Source: WAPX01 sp964622075
GTDB lineage: Archaea > Halobacteriota > Archaeoglobi > Archaeoglobales > Archaeoglobaceae
Direction of reading: 5' to 3'
Length of the DNA stretch: 15,534 nt
Assembly (NCBI GenBank): GCA_964622075.1
Contig: CAZUMR010000017.1
Span: 1 to 15,534 of the forward strand
A model generated the notes under the pieces. It ran no database searches. It worked only from the letters and a program-made list of their open reading frames with translations, and was not told the origin of the DNA. Of the stretch, positions 6,842 to 12,445 are shown piece by piece; within the stretch, counting starts at the first letter, position 1; each line of letters starts with the position of its first letter. The translations under genes and the position numbers were made by a program.

Positions 6842-7708
6842 TTACAGCAGTCCAAGACTTTTCAGAACTTCTTTTAGCTTCTCTGTTTTCTCCTCATTGA
6901 GCTCAACGAGGGGTGGTCTCGGCTTTCCTGCGGGCATTCCCATGAGTTCCATTGCCTTCTTCACAGGTATGGGGTTAGTATCTATGAATAACGCAGAAAA
7001 CAGTGGCATAAGCCTGTAGTGCATTTCTCTTGCCTTTTCGAGATTACCTTCCTTGAAAGCTATGTACATCTCCTTCATCATCTGTGGAGCTACATTTGCA
7101 GCTACGCTTATTACACCCTTCCCTCCAAGACACAAAATTGCGAGGGTCAAAAAGTCGTCTCCCGACAGGAGTATGAAATCGTCAGGGGTCCTCTTTATTA
7201 TTTCACAAACCTGCTTGAGATTTCCGCTGGCCTCCTTGATTCCGACTATGTTATCTATTTCCGCCAGCCTCTCCACGACATCTGGTGTTATGTTGCAGGC
7301 TGTTCTTGAGGGGACATTGTATATTATTATTGGAATTGAAACGGACTCTGCAACGGTCTTGTAATGCAGATACAGCCCTTCAGCATTTGGTTTGTTGTAG
7401 TAAGGAGTTACGAGCATTGCAGCTTCTGCACCAGCTTTTTCAACTTCTTTGGCAAGAAAAACGGCTTCTCTTGTTGAGTTCGAACCAGCCCCGCCAATTA
7501 CCGGGAGTTTGGAAACCTCTGCAACATGTTTTACTACTTCTATGTGTTCCTGATAGCTCAGAGTTGCAGCCTCTCCAGTCGTTCCAGCCGGAACAAGGGC
7601 GTCAACGTACTTTTCAAGAAATTCAAGATTTTTCTCGATTCCTCTGTAATCTACCTTCAGCTCATCGTCGAAGGGTGTTACGAGAGCAGGAATTATGCCC
7701 TCAAACAT
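6842..7708 (-). CDS. dapA: 4-hydroxy-tetrahydrodipicolinate synthase
   Basis: Class I aldolase that condenses pyruvate with aspartate semialdehyde, the first step specific to the lysine/diaminopimelate pathway. The 288-aa protein has the TIM-barrel signatures ALVTPF (8-13), AGTTGEAATLS (41-51, Thr43-Thr44), TPYYNKP (101-107), catalytic Tyr130 in IIIYNVPSRT, and the Schiff-base Lys158 in VGIKEASG. The C-terminal IDTNPIPVKKAMELMG is also typical. Its ATG at 7708 lies 8 nt inside the end of rps17e, preceded by GAGGGTTGA, so the two genes are very probably co-transcribed and coupled. Some archaeal DapA-like proteins are sugar-acid aldolases, but dapB next door supports the lysine role. Confidence 0.97.
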   Translation of the reverse strand: MFEGIIPALVTPFDDELKVDYRGIEKNLEFLEKYVDALVPAGTTGEAATLSYQEHIEVVKHVAEVSKLPVIGGAGSNSTREAVFLAKEVEKAGAEAAMLVTPYYNKPNAEGLYLHYKTVAESVSIPIIIYNVPSRTACNITPDVVERLAEIDNIVGIKEASGNLKQVCEIIKRTPDDFILLSGDDFLTLAILCLGGKGVISVAANVAPQMMKEMYIAFKEGNLEKAREMHYRLMPLFSALFIDTNPIPVKKAMELMGMPAGKPRPPLVELNEEKTEKLKEVLKSLGLL

Positions 7709-7898
7709 TTGTCAACCCTCTGTTTACCCTTCTCGTTATGTATCCTGCCACCCTGTTCCTGACCTTCTTGCTTGTTATGTTCGTGAGCTCCATTACCTTT
7801 TTCTTGTTCTCATCGAAATCTCCAGTAAACGCATCCGGATACTTCCTCAGCAGCTCTCTCGCAATAACTTTAATGTAAGCGGGTTTTACCGTACCCAT
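7701..7898 (-). CDS. rps17e: 30S ribosomal protein S17e
   Basis: Small-subunit ribosomal protein shared by archaea and eukaryotes. The 65-aa product begins MGTVKPAYIKVIARELL, has the S17e core FDENKKKVMELTNI, and ends with the basic KKVRNRVAGYITRRVNRGL. The start is fixed by a perfect ribosome binding site, GGAGGTGATC (minus strand, 7910-7901), two bases before the ATG at 7898; a longer in-frame reading back to 8000 crosses the promoter and has no family similarity. The pairing with dapA downstream is one I recall from other Archaeoglobales. The product probably needs much higher expression than dapA, so part of the transcripts may end early. Confidence 0.96.
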   Translation of the reverse strand: MGTVKPAYIKVIARELLRKYPDAFTGDFDENKKKVMELTNITSKKVRNRVAGYITRRVNRGLTNV

Positions 7899-7930
7899 TC
7901 GATCACCTCCCACCCCAATTTTTGGCGAAG

Positions 7931-7946
7931 CTATATATTTTTTCCT
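7931..7946 (-). promoter_or_regulatory. BRE/TATA promoter of rps17e-dapA
   Basis: The minus strand reads GGAAAAAATATATAGC: an A-rich BRE and AATATATA (7939-7932). The expected start is about 7908, giving a leader of about 10 nt that still holds AGGTGATC of the ribosome binding site. Confidence 0.65.
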
Positions 7947-7983
7947 GACTTTGCCTGTGTAGCTATGCTCTGATACCTTTCGA

Positions 7984-8009
7984 TTTTGCAACCACTGCAT
8001 GCTGCAAAA
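7984..8009. promoter_or_regulatory. Inverted repeat next to the gar1 promoter (candidate operator)
   Basis: TTTTGCA (7984-7990) and TGCAAAA (8003-8009) are perfect inverted arms around a 12-bp spacer that contains GCATGC. The right arm covers the A-rich BRE position directly before the gar1 TATA box (8012-8019). The site is centred between the divergent rps17e and gar1 promoters. Confidence 0.45.
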
Positions 8010-8020
8010 ACTTTATATAC
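8003..8020 (+). promoter_or_regulatory. BRE/TATA promoter of gar1-tfb
   Basis: TGCAAAAACTTTATATAC combines an A-rich BRE with TTTATATA (8012-8019). Expected start is near 8043, giving a leader of about 50 nt with AGGAGGG (8083-8089) before the gar1 ATG. A weaker AT-rich site (8034-8047) could give a shorter leader. Confidence 0.65.
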
Positions 8021-8093
8021 TACCTGATACATCCAAAATAAATATCTTTCGCAAAACTGGTAAAAGCGAGGTTAAATACAGCAGGAGGGTTGC

Positions 8094-8432
8094 ATGAAAC
8101 TGAAAAAACTTGGTAGAGGTTACCCATCAAAAACGGGTAACATTATCGTTCCCCTGAAGGGGGAACTTCCCCGGATCGGGGCTGAAGTTGTCAGTGGAAA
8201 AATGAAGAAGGTTGGTTTTGTTTACGACATTATTGGTCCCGTGAAATCGCCTTTTGCCGTTGTAAGGCCTGAAAACAGGAGTATTATTGAGAAAGTTGTT
8301 TTTGATGAACTTTTCGTGGTGGTGGGTTATGGCGGAGATAGAAAAGGTAAGAGAGGTAGAGGCGGAAAAGAAAGAAAAGGAAAGGGAAAAGGAAGTAGAA
8401 AGAAAGGAAATAGAAAGGGAAGACACTCTTGA
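8094..8432 (+). CDS. gar1: H/ACA RNP protein Gar1 with a basic glycine-rich tail
   Basis: Component of archaeal H/ACA ribonucleoproteins that guide pseudouridylation; Gar1 binds the Cbf5 catalytic subunit. Residues 1-76 form the expected small beta-barrel (KLGRGYPSKTG; VVSGKMKKVGFVYDIIGPV; SPFAVVRPE; LFVVVG). Archaeal Gar1 normally ends about here. In this gene the frame stays open to residue 112, adding a tail with about half Lys/Arg and ten Gly in the last 32 residues, reminiscent of eukaryotic GAR tails. Residues 79-112 are encoded by the same bases, in another frame, as the start of tfb (overlap of about 104 nt). AGGAGGG precedes the ATG. I found no stop codon that would end the protein earlier. 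Confidence 0.92.
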   Translation: MKLKKLGRGYPSKTGNIIVPLKGELPRIGAEVVSGKMKKVGFVYDIIGPVKSPFAVVRPENRSIIEKVVFDELFVVVGYGGDRKGKRGRGGKERKGKGKGSRKKGNRKGRHS

Positions 8433-9330
8433 AGTCTGTCCTGAGTGCGGAAGCCCGAGATTGATTAGGGATTACCGCAGGGGAGAATTCATCTGTCAGG
8501 ATTGTGGTCTTGTTATAGAAGATACTTACATAGATGCGGGACCTGAGTGGAGAGCATTTGACAGCGAGCAGAAGGAGAAAAGGAGCAGGGTAGGAGCTCC
8601 TATAACCTACACAATTCATGATAAAGGTCTGACCACAATTATCGACTGGAGCAACAAGGATTATTACGGCAAATCGATATCTGTAAGAAACAGAGCGCAG
8701 CTCTTCAGGCTCAGGAAATGGCAGAGGAGAATAAGAATAAGTAACGCTACTGAGAGAAACCTTGCTTTTGCCCTGAGTGAACTTGACAGAATGGCTTCAG
8801 CTCTCGGTCTCCCCAAGCCGGTTAGAGAAACAGCCTCGGTAATATACAGGAAGGCAGTTGACAAAAACCTGATCAGGGGGAGGAGCATAGAGGGAGTCGT
8901 TGCTGCAGCTCTGTACGCAGCCTGCAGACAGGCTGGTGTGCCAAGAACACTTGACGAAATAGCCCAGTATTCGAGAGTTGACAGGAAGGAAATAGGCAGG
9001 ACTTACAGGTTCATAGCAAGGGAGCTTGGACTGAAGCTGATGCCCACAAGCCCGGCAGATTACGTTCCAAGGTTCTGTGCTGCTCTTGGCTTGAGTGGTG
9101 ACGTGCAGAAGAAGGCAATAGAGATAATAAAGAAGGCTGAAGAGAAGGAACTCACGAGCGGTAGAGGACCGACAGGTGTAGCTGCTGCTGCAATATACAT
9201 TGCCTCCATTCTCGGTGGGGAAAGGAGAACCCAGAGAGAAGTTGCCGAAGTTGCAGGAGTTACCGAGGTGACGATAAGGAACAGGTACAAGGAGCTGGCA
9301 GAAAAACTTGGGATCGAGATAATCCTCTGA
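8329..9330 (+). CDS. tfb: Transcription initiation factor TFB
   Basis: Archaeal TFIIB homologue that bridges TBP/TATA DNA and RNA polymerase and contacts the BRE. From the ATG at 8329 (333 aa): a highly charged lead (2-32, Glu/Lys/Arg), the zinc ribbon CPEC-x15-CQDC (Cys37, 40, 56, 59), the B-reader/linker with GPEWRAFDSEQ (71-81), and two cyclin folds (about 140-230 and 235-325), the second ending with the helix-turn-helix TQREVAEVAGVTEVTIRNRY that reads the BRE. The start is supported by GGTGGTGGG just upstream; a longer in-frame start at 8287 lies deeper in gar1. It is downstream of gar1 in one operon. Confidence 0.97.
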   Translation: MAEIEKVREVEAEKKEKEREKEVERKEIEREDTLEVCPECGSPRLIRDYRRGEFICQDCGLVIEDTYIDAGPEWRAFDSEQKEKRSRVGAPITYTIHDKGLTTIIDWSNKDYYGKSISVRNRAQLFRLRKWQRRIRISNATERNLAFALSELDRMASALGLPKPVRETASVIYRKAVDKNLIRGRSIEGVVAAALYAACRQAGVPRTLDEIAQYSRVDRKEIGRTYRFIARELGLKLMPTSPADYVPRFCAALGLSGDVQKKAIEIIKKAEEKELTSGRGPTGVAAAAIYIASILGGERRTQREVAEVAGVTEVTIRNRYKELAEKLGIEIIL

Positions 9331-9343
9331 AATAATCCTCTGA
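9319..9343. repeat. 12-bp tandem duplication over the tfb stop codon
   Basis: ATAATCCTCTGA occurs at 9319-9330, where it encodes the last three residues and the stop, and again at 9332-9343, with a period of 13 bp. The second copy carries a spare TGA. It looks like a small tandem duplication. Confidence 0.75.
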
Positions 9344-9365
9344 TCCTTCAAATTCTTATAGATTC

Positions 9366-9584
9366 TCACGGATGCCTGTCGAGGTCAAGAAATCTTTTCA
9401 TTAATAACAGATCTTTCAGCATAGCTTCATACTTTTTCGATATTCTGTGTCTGAGAACTCTCATGTAAACCTTCCAGTCTCTGCCCTCACTCTTCCACTT
9501 TTCCACGAACTCACTCAAACTCATCTTGCCATCAACGCACGCAAGCCAGTCCTGAATGAATTCCCTCTCCTTTTTTGAGAGCAT
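9366..9584 (-). CDS. Small helical protein of unknown function
   Basis: A 72-residue protein that I do not recognise as a named family. It is basic and predicted all-helical: KKEREFIQDWLACV (4-17), SLSEFVEKWKSEG (22-34), then a longer helix pair with WKVYMRVLRHRISKKYEAML (37-56). There are no cysteine pairs, membrane segments or signal peptide. A TATA-like TTTCTATAA lies about 21 bp before the ATG on the minus strand, which fits leaderless expression. It sits between tfb (convergent) and the membrane-protein operon (divergent). The amphipathic helices and charge suggest a nucleic-acid or protein binding role, which is inference. Confidence 0.7.
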   Translation of the reverse strand: MLSKKEREFIQDWLACVDGKMSLSEFVEKWKSEGRDWKVYMRVLRHRISKKYEAMLKDLLLMKRFLDLDRHP

Positions 9585-9619
9585 CCAGAAGAACGTTCAC
9601 TCCCGTTATAGAAATACAT

Positions 9620-9634
9620 AACGGTTTTATTCAG
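9620..9634 (+). promoter_or_regulatory. TATA-like promoter of the membrane-protein operon
   Basis: AACGGTTTTATTCAG contains TTTTATT about 21 bp before the ATG at 9653, giving start of transcription close to the codon. A TATA-like box for the divergent small gene overlaps the same region (around 9606-9614). Confidence 0.4.
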
Positions 9635-9652
9635 CTCATCTCTGTGAAGAAT

Positions 9653-9871
9653 ATGAATCCGGTAAAGGTGTTTACCGGCATCATGCTCGTAATTATAGGG
9701 CTGACTCTCGTATCGCTGTCAACACTGTCACCACAGAACGTTCAGGTTGGCGGAGTCGTAATGATAGGCCCGATACCCATAGTCTTTGGTTCCTCTCCGG
9801 CAATGGCATCTTTTGCACTTGTGATGGCTCTGGTATTCGTGATTTTCTTTCTGATGGCCTTTAGAGTGTGA
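9653..9871 (+). CDS. DUF131/TIGR00304-like membrane protein, copy A
   Basis: A 72-residue protein with two hydrophobic helices (about 6-22 and 48-68) and between them the sequence GGVVMIGPIPIVFGSSP, the hallmark of the archaeal DUF131/TIGR00304 family of small membrane proteins of unknown function. The ATG at 9653 was chosen because the hydrophobic helix follows at once; a longer in-frame start at 9575 would extend across the promoter. It is the first gene of a four-gene cluster. A 43-bp block covering the signature is identical in DNA to the following gene. Confidence 0.78.
   Translation: MNPVKVFTGIMLVIIGLTLVSLSTLSPQNVQVGGVVMIGPIPIVFGSSPAMASFALVMALVFVIFFLMAFRV
9747..9789 (+). repeat. 43-bp perfect direct repeat, copy 1
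   Basis: Bases 9747-9789 are identical to 10157-10199. Both copies encode the same signature in two neighbouring membrane-protein genes. Synonymous positions are identical too, while flanking DNA differs. Confidence 0.9.
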
Positions 9872-9915
9872 TTAACTTTGTTTGCTGCTGGGTTGTTGGA
9901 TGGGGTGAGAAAACA

Positions 9916-10296
9916 ATGCTCTGGCTGCAGCTTGCCGGAATCGTGGCAGTCGTGGCGGGTATAGTTCTCATAATCATGGGTCTGTTTGAAGATGTTAGTT
10001 ATACAGGTGACTATGGAATTTATGGGGGGAGAAGTGACAGAAGTATAGAGGATTACGTGTTGGGAAGCGAAATGGGAGTTGAGGAAGGTGAAGGAGTAAG
10101 AGAAAGGGATAGGGACAGAGAAATATTGGACAGGAGAATCAGAAGAGAGGCGGACTTTGGCGGAGTCGTAATGATAGGCCCGATACCCATAGTCTTTGGA
10201 AACAACAGCAGGGTAGCGACAATAGCAATCGTTCTGACAATAGTCCTCATGTTAATGACGTTCCTCCTATTCATGCTCCCATACAGGATGATATGA
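9916..10296 (+). CDS. DUF131/TIGR00304-like membrane protein, copy B, with charged insert
   Basis: A 126-residue paralogue of the preceding gene. It has a first hydrophobic helix (about 5-23), a polar stretch of roughly 55 residues rich in Asp, Glu and Arg (RERDRDREILDRRIRRE), the family signature FGGVVMIGPIPIVFGNNS (about 81-98), and a second hydrophobic helix (about 102-121). The insert is the main difference from copy A and would face one side of the membrane as a soluble loop. GGGGTGAG precedes the ATG at 9916 with good spacing; the in-frame GTG at 9868 overlapping the previous stop is a less likely alternative. The function of the family is not known. Confidence 0.78.
   Translation: MLWLQLAGIVAVVAGIVLIIMGLFEDVSYTGDYGIYGGRSDRSIEDYVLGSEMGVEEGEGVRERDRDREILDRRIRREADFGGVVMIGPIPIVFGNNSRVATIAIVLTIVLMLMTFLLFMLPYRMI
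10157..10199 (+). repeat. 43-bp perfect direct repeat, copy 2
   Basis: Second copy of the block at 9747-9789, in the same reading frame relative to the protein signature. The distance between copies is 410 bp. Confidence 0.9.
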
Positions 10297-10323
10297 TGCT
10301 TTGTGGGTTGTGAGGTGTGAGGT

Positions 10324-10854
10324 ATGATGGAGAAAAAGATAGTTTACTTTGAAAAACCGGGGAAGCAGAACACAGACGAAACACTCAGGCTCGCTTTTGA
10401 AAGGGCTGAGGAGCTTGGCATTGAGTACGTGGTTGTGGCATCAACTACCGGTGAGACAGCTCTGAAAGCTATAGAGATGAACAGGGGGAAGAAAATCGTT
10501 GTTGTTACGTATCACACCGGATTCTATGAGGAAGGAGAGAACTCGATGCAGCCGGAAGTGGAGGAGAAAATAAGGAAACATGCCACACTCGTCAGACAGA
10601 GTCATGCGCTGTCTGGGGTTGAGAGGAGTATAAGCAGAAAGCTTGGTGGATGCAGCAGAGTGGAAGCAATAGCTGAAGCCTTAAGATCTCTTTTCGGACA
10701 TGGTTTGAAAGTTTGCGTAGAAATTGCCGTCATGGCTGCGGATAGCGGAGCCATACCGATAGAGGAGGTCGTTGCTGTTGGTGGCAGGAGTAGAGGAGCG
10801 GATACTGCTGTCGTGATAAGACCTGCACACATGAACTCTTTCTTCAACATGTAG
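10324..10854 (+). CDS. COG1751-like protein (pyruvate kinase C-terminal-like domain)
   Basis: A 176-residue protein resembling the archaeal family related to the pyruvate kinase alpha/beta C-terminal domain. It opens with a strand (IVYFEKPGKQNTDETL), has an alternating alpha/beta pattern with EYVVVASTTGETALKA (about 33-48) and KKIVVVTYHTGF, and ends with GLKVCVEIAVMAADSGAIP and EVVAVGGRSRGADTAVVIRP. It lacks the catalytic barrel of pyruvate kinase, so it is not an active pyruvate kinase; the isolated domain may bind a small ligand. GTGAGGTGTGAGGT precedes the start, with tandem ATGs at 10324 and 10327. Gaps of 27 and 14 bp to its neighbours indicate an operon. Confidence 0.82.
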   Translation: MMEKKIVYFEKPGKQNTDETLRLAFERAEELGIEYVVVASTTGETALKAIEMNRGKKIVVVTYHTGFYEEGENSMQPEVEEKIRKHATLVRQSHALSGVERSISRKLGGCSRVEAIAEALRSLFGHGLKVCVEIAVMAADSGAIPIEEVVAVGGRSRGADTAVVIRPAHMNSFFNM

Positions 10855-10868
10855 GTAAAGGAGATAAT

Positions 10869-11627
10869 ATGCATGCCGAGGGAGAAAAAACTCGGGTAAT
10901 GGATAGGCTAAGAGGTAATGTTGATTGTCTGCTAATAATCTCGGCTGTTGATCCAAGCGGAGGAGCTGGAGCTATTGCTGATGTGAGGGTTGCCAGAGCT
11001 CTCAACTTTTATCCATGCCTCGCAGTTACAGCTCTAACGTATCAGAACACGTGCAGAATTTCGGGGATTTACATGCTGCCAGAAGATGTCGTGAGATCTC
11101 AGGTCAAATCTATTCTGGAGGATGTTGAAATATCCTGTGTGAAAATCGGGGCGTGTGCAGGGGGATATCTGCTGGATCTTGATGTTGAGCCAGTAGTCTA
11201 TGATCCAGTCCTTAAAGCAACGGTGGGTTATGAACTGACATCACTGGAAGATTGTCTGAAAGTTGCTGAAATTAGCACTGTTATAACTCCGAACGAAAGC
11301 GAGGCCAGAAGTATGTGTGAAGCTCTGTCCCTCAGGTGTACTGATGTTGAAGACATGGCGTTGAAGCTGGCTGAAGAACTTGGCTGTTCTGTGGTTGTTA
11401 CGGGAAAAGTCGATTTTGTTTGCGATGGGAGAAGAGTTGTGAAGATTGAGGGTGAGCACACGGGGTTGGATTTGCATGGCACTGGTTGCGTTTACTCAAC
11501 TGCTCTTGCATGTTACCTTGTGAAGAACGACCTGTTTAAGGCTGCAAAGCTTGCAAAAGACTTCGTAAGCAGAGCAGCCAGAAATCCCATTTACGTTGGT
11601 AATTGCAGGCCGGTTTTGAGCGTTTGA
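10869..11627 (+). CDS. thiD: ThiD-like hydroxymethylpyrimidine (phosphate) kinase
   Basis: Ribokinase-fold kinase of thiamine synthesis that phosphorylates hydroxymethylpyrimidine and its monophosphate. Visible motifs: SAVDPSGGAGAIADVRVARA (25-44, matching the substrate/nucleotide loop), AVTALTYQNT (52-61), VVYDPVLKATVG, VITPNESEA, and the C-terminal HGTGCVYSTALACYL, where the anion hole GTGC is intact. The usual Gln in GAGxxAD is Ile here. At 252 aa it is a stand-alone ThiD without the ThiN domain found fused in many archaea. GGAG lies before the ATG. The product could act on pyridoxal-type substrates instead, since the two families overlap. The gene ends in a tandem duplication that includes the stop codon. 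Confidence 0.88.
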   Translation: MHAEGEKTRVMDRLRGNVDCLLIISAVDPSGGAGAIADVRVARALNFYPCLAVTALTYQNTCRISGIYMLPEDVVRSQVKSILEDVEISCVKIGACAGGYLLDLDVEPVVYDPVLKATVGYELTSLEDCLKVAEISTVITPNESEARSMCEALSLRCTDVEDMALKLAEELGCSVVVTGKVDFVCDGRRVVKIEGEHTGLDLHGTGCVYSTALACYLVKNDLFKAAKLAKDFVSRAARNPIYVGNCRPVLSV

Positions 11628-11650
11628 TGTTAAAATTTTGATGTTAAAAT
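11624..11650. repeat. 13-bp tandem duplication over the thiD stop codon
   Basis: TTGATGTTAAAAT occurs at 11624-11636, containing the thiD TGA stop, and at 11638-11650, with a period of 14 bp. It is followed by an AT-rich stretch up to the next promoter. Confidence 0.75.
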
Positions 11651-11734
11651 AAATATTGCAAAATAAATGAAGCAGATAATAGGGTAGTGAAGTAAAGGCA
11701 CAAAAAGAATTATCAATTCCTGAAAGTTTTAGTA

Positions 11735-11762
11735 ATTGATTTAATTAAGTTAGTTAACTAAC
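11735..11762 (+). promoter_or_regulatory. AT-rich promoter with a perfect 14-bp palindrome
   Basis: ATTGATTTAATTAA supplies a TATA-like box about 25 bp before the ATG at 11766. Immediately after it, GTTAGTTAACTAAC (11749-11762) is a perfect palindrome ending 3 bp before the start codon. The overlap with the presumed start site is what a repressor operator would look like. Confidence 0.5.
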
Positions 11763-11765
11763 GTT

Positions 11766-12401
11766 ATGTCTCGTGTAATTGTGGCTCTGCTGGCCCTTCT
11801 TATAGCGGCAAGTGTCTGTGGCTGTATAACTGTGACAGTCCACTCCAAAGTTGATAAGAATGGAAAGCTTGCGGACTACAACATTACAATGACAATGCCA
11901 AATCTGGGAGCTGGAAAGTCCAAAATGGCGAAAGAGAAAGTAAGCAAAGATCTTGAATGGGTAAAGAAAGCTGGAGGCGAAGTTAAGGAGAAATATTATG
12001 TAACGAACTCTACCGTCACGTTTATCACGGATATAAGAAACGTTAACCTGAGCAAGCTCAGCAACTCTTCAAAGTTTAAAGTCAAAATAATAAAAAACGG
12101 CAATTATCTGATATATTACGACTATACATTTACGAATAACAAGTCGAAGTCCGGCAATCTCTCCAACGAAATGCTTGCCTCGATGATCAAGGTCAATTAC
12201 TACCTTGAAATGCCGGGTAAAATTGTAGATAGCAATGCGGACAAGGTTAAGGGAAACAAGGCTGAGTGGCACTTTTCCTCGAGAAAAACTCCAATTTACG
12301 CCAAGTGTGAACTGCCAAAGTCACCGGGATTTGGTACTGTTGAGACCTTACTTGCGATCCTGGCAGTTACTGGCATTGGACTGCTTAAAAGGAGATCGTA
12401 A
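11766..12401 (+). CDS. Surface protein with lipobox-like N-terminus and PGF-CTERM-like end
   Basis: A 211-residue exported protein of unknown function. Residues 4-17 are a hydrophobic signal core followed by SVCGC, where Cys20 could be a lipid-modified cysteine. The body (21-183) is rich in Lys, Asn and beta strands and has many N-x-S/T sites (NIT, NST, NLS, NSS, NKS), suggesting N-glycosylation outside the cell. The last 26 residues read SPGFG (186-190), a hydrophobic helix and KRRS. That is the layout of PGF-CTERM tails processed by archaeosortase. Predicted expression is leaderless from the promoter just upstream, under a palindrome. The gene converges on the TPR gene with a 44-bp gap. The family of the central domain is not recognised. 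Confidence 0.8.
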   Translation: MSRVIVALLALLIAASVCGCITVTVHSKVDKNGKLADYNITMTMPNLGAGKSKMAKEKVSKDLEWVKKAGGEVKEKYYVTNSTVTFITDIRNVNLSKLSNSSKFKVKIIKNGNYLIYYDYTFTNNKSKSGNLSNEMLASMIKVNYYLEMPGKIVDSNADKVKGNKAEWHFSSRKTPIYAKCELPKSPGFGTVETLLAILAVTGIGLLKRRS

Positions 12402-12445
12402 TTCTATCATTTCCTTTTCATTTTTGCAAAAAATTAATTAAAAAG

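Noticed and set aside
7899..8000. 34-residue extension of S17e
   Set aside because: The S17e start has a perfect GGAGGTGATC site; the extension crosses the promoter and does not resemble the family.
8329..8432. Frameshift error fusing or splitting gar1 and tfb
   Set aside because: Both frames are open with proper starts and ribosome binding sites, and no single change is needed to explain either protein; kept as a caveat only.
8127..8619. Minus-strand open frames opposite gar1 and tfb
   Set aside because: They are reverse readings of the purine-rich region (Ser/Phe/Leu-rich products) with both sense genes well supported.
10324..10854. Active pyruvate kinase
   Set aside because: Only the C-terminal-like alpha/beta domain is present; the catalytic barrel and its metal and phosphoenolpyruvate motifs are absent.
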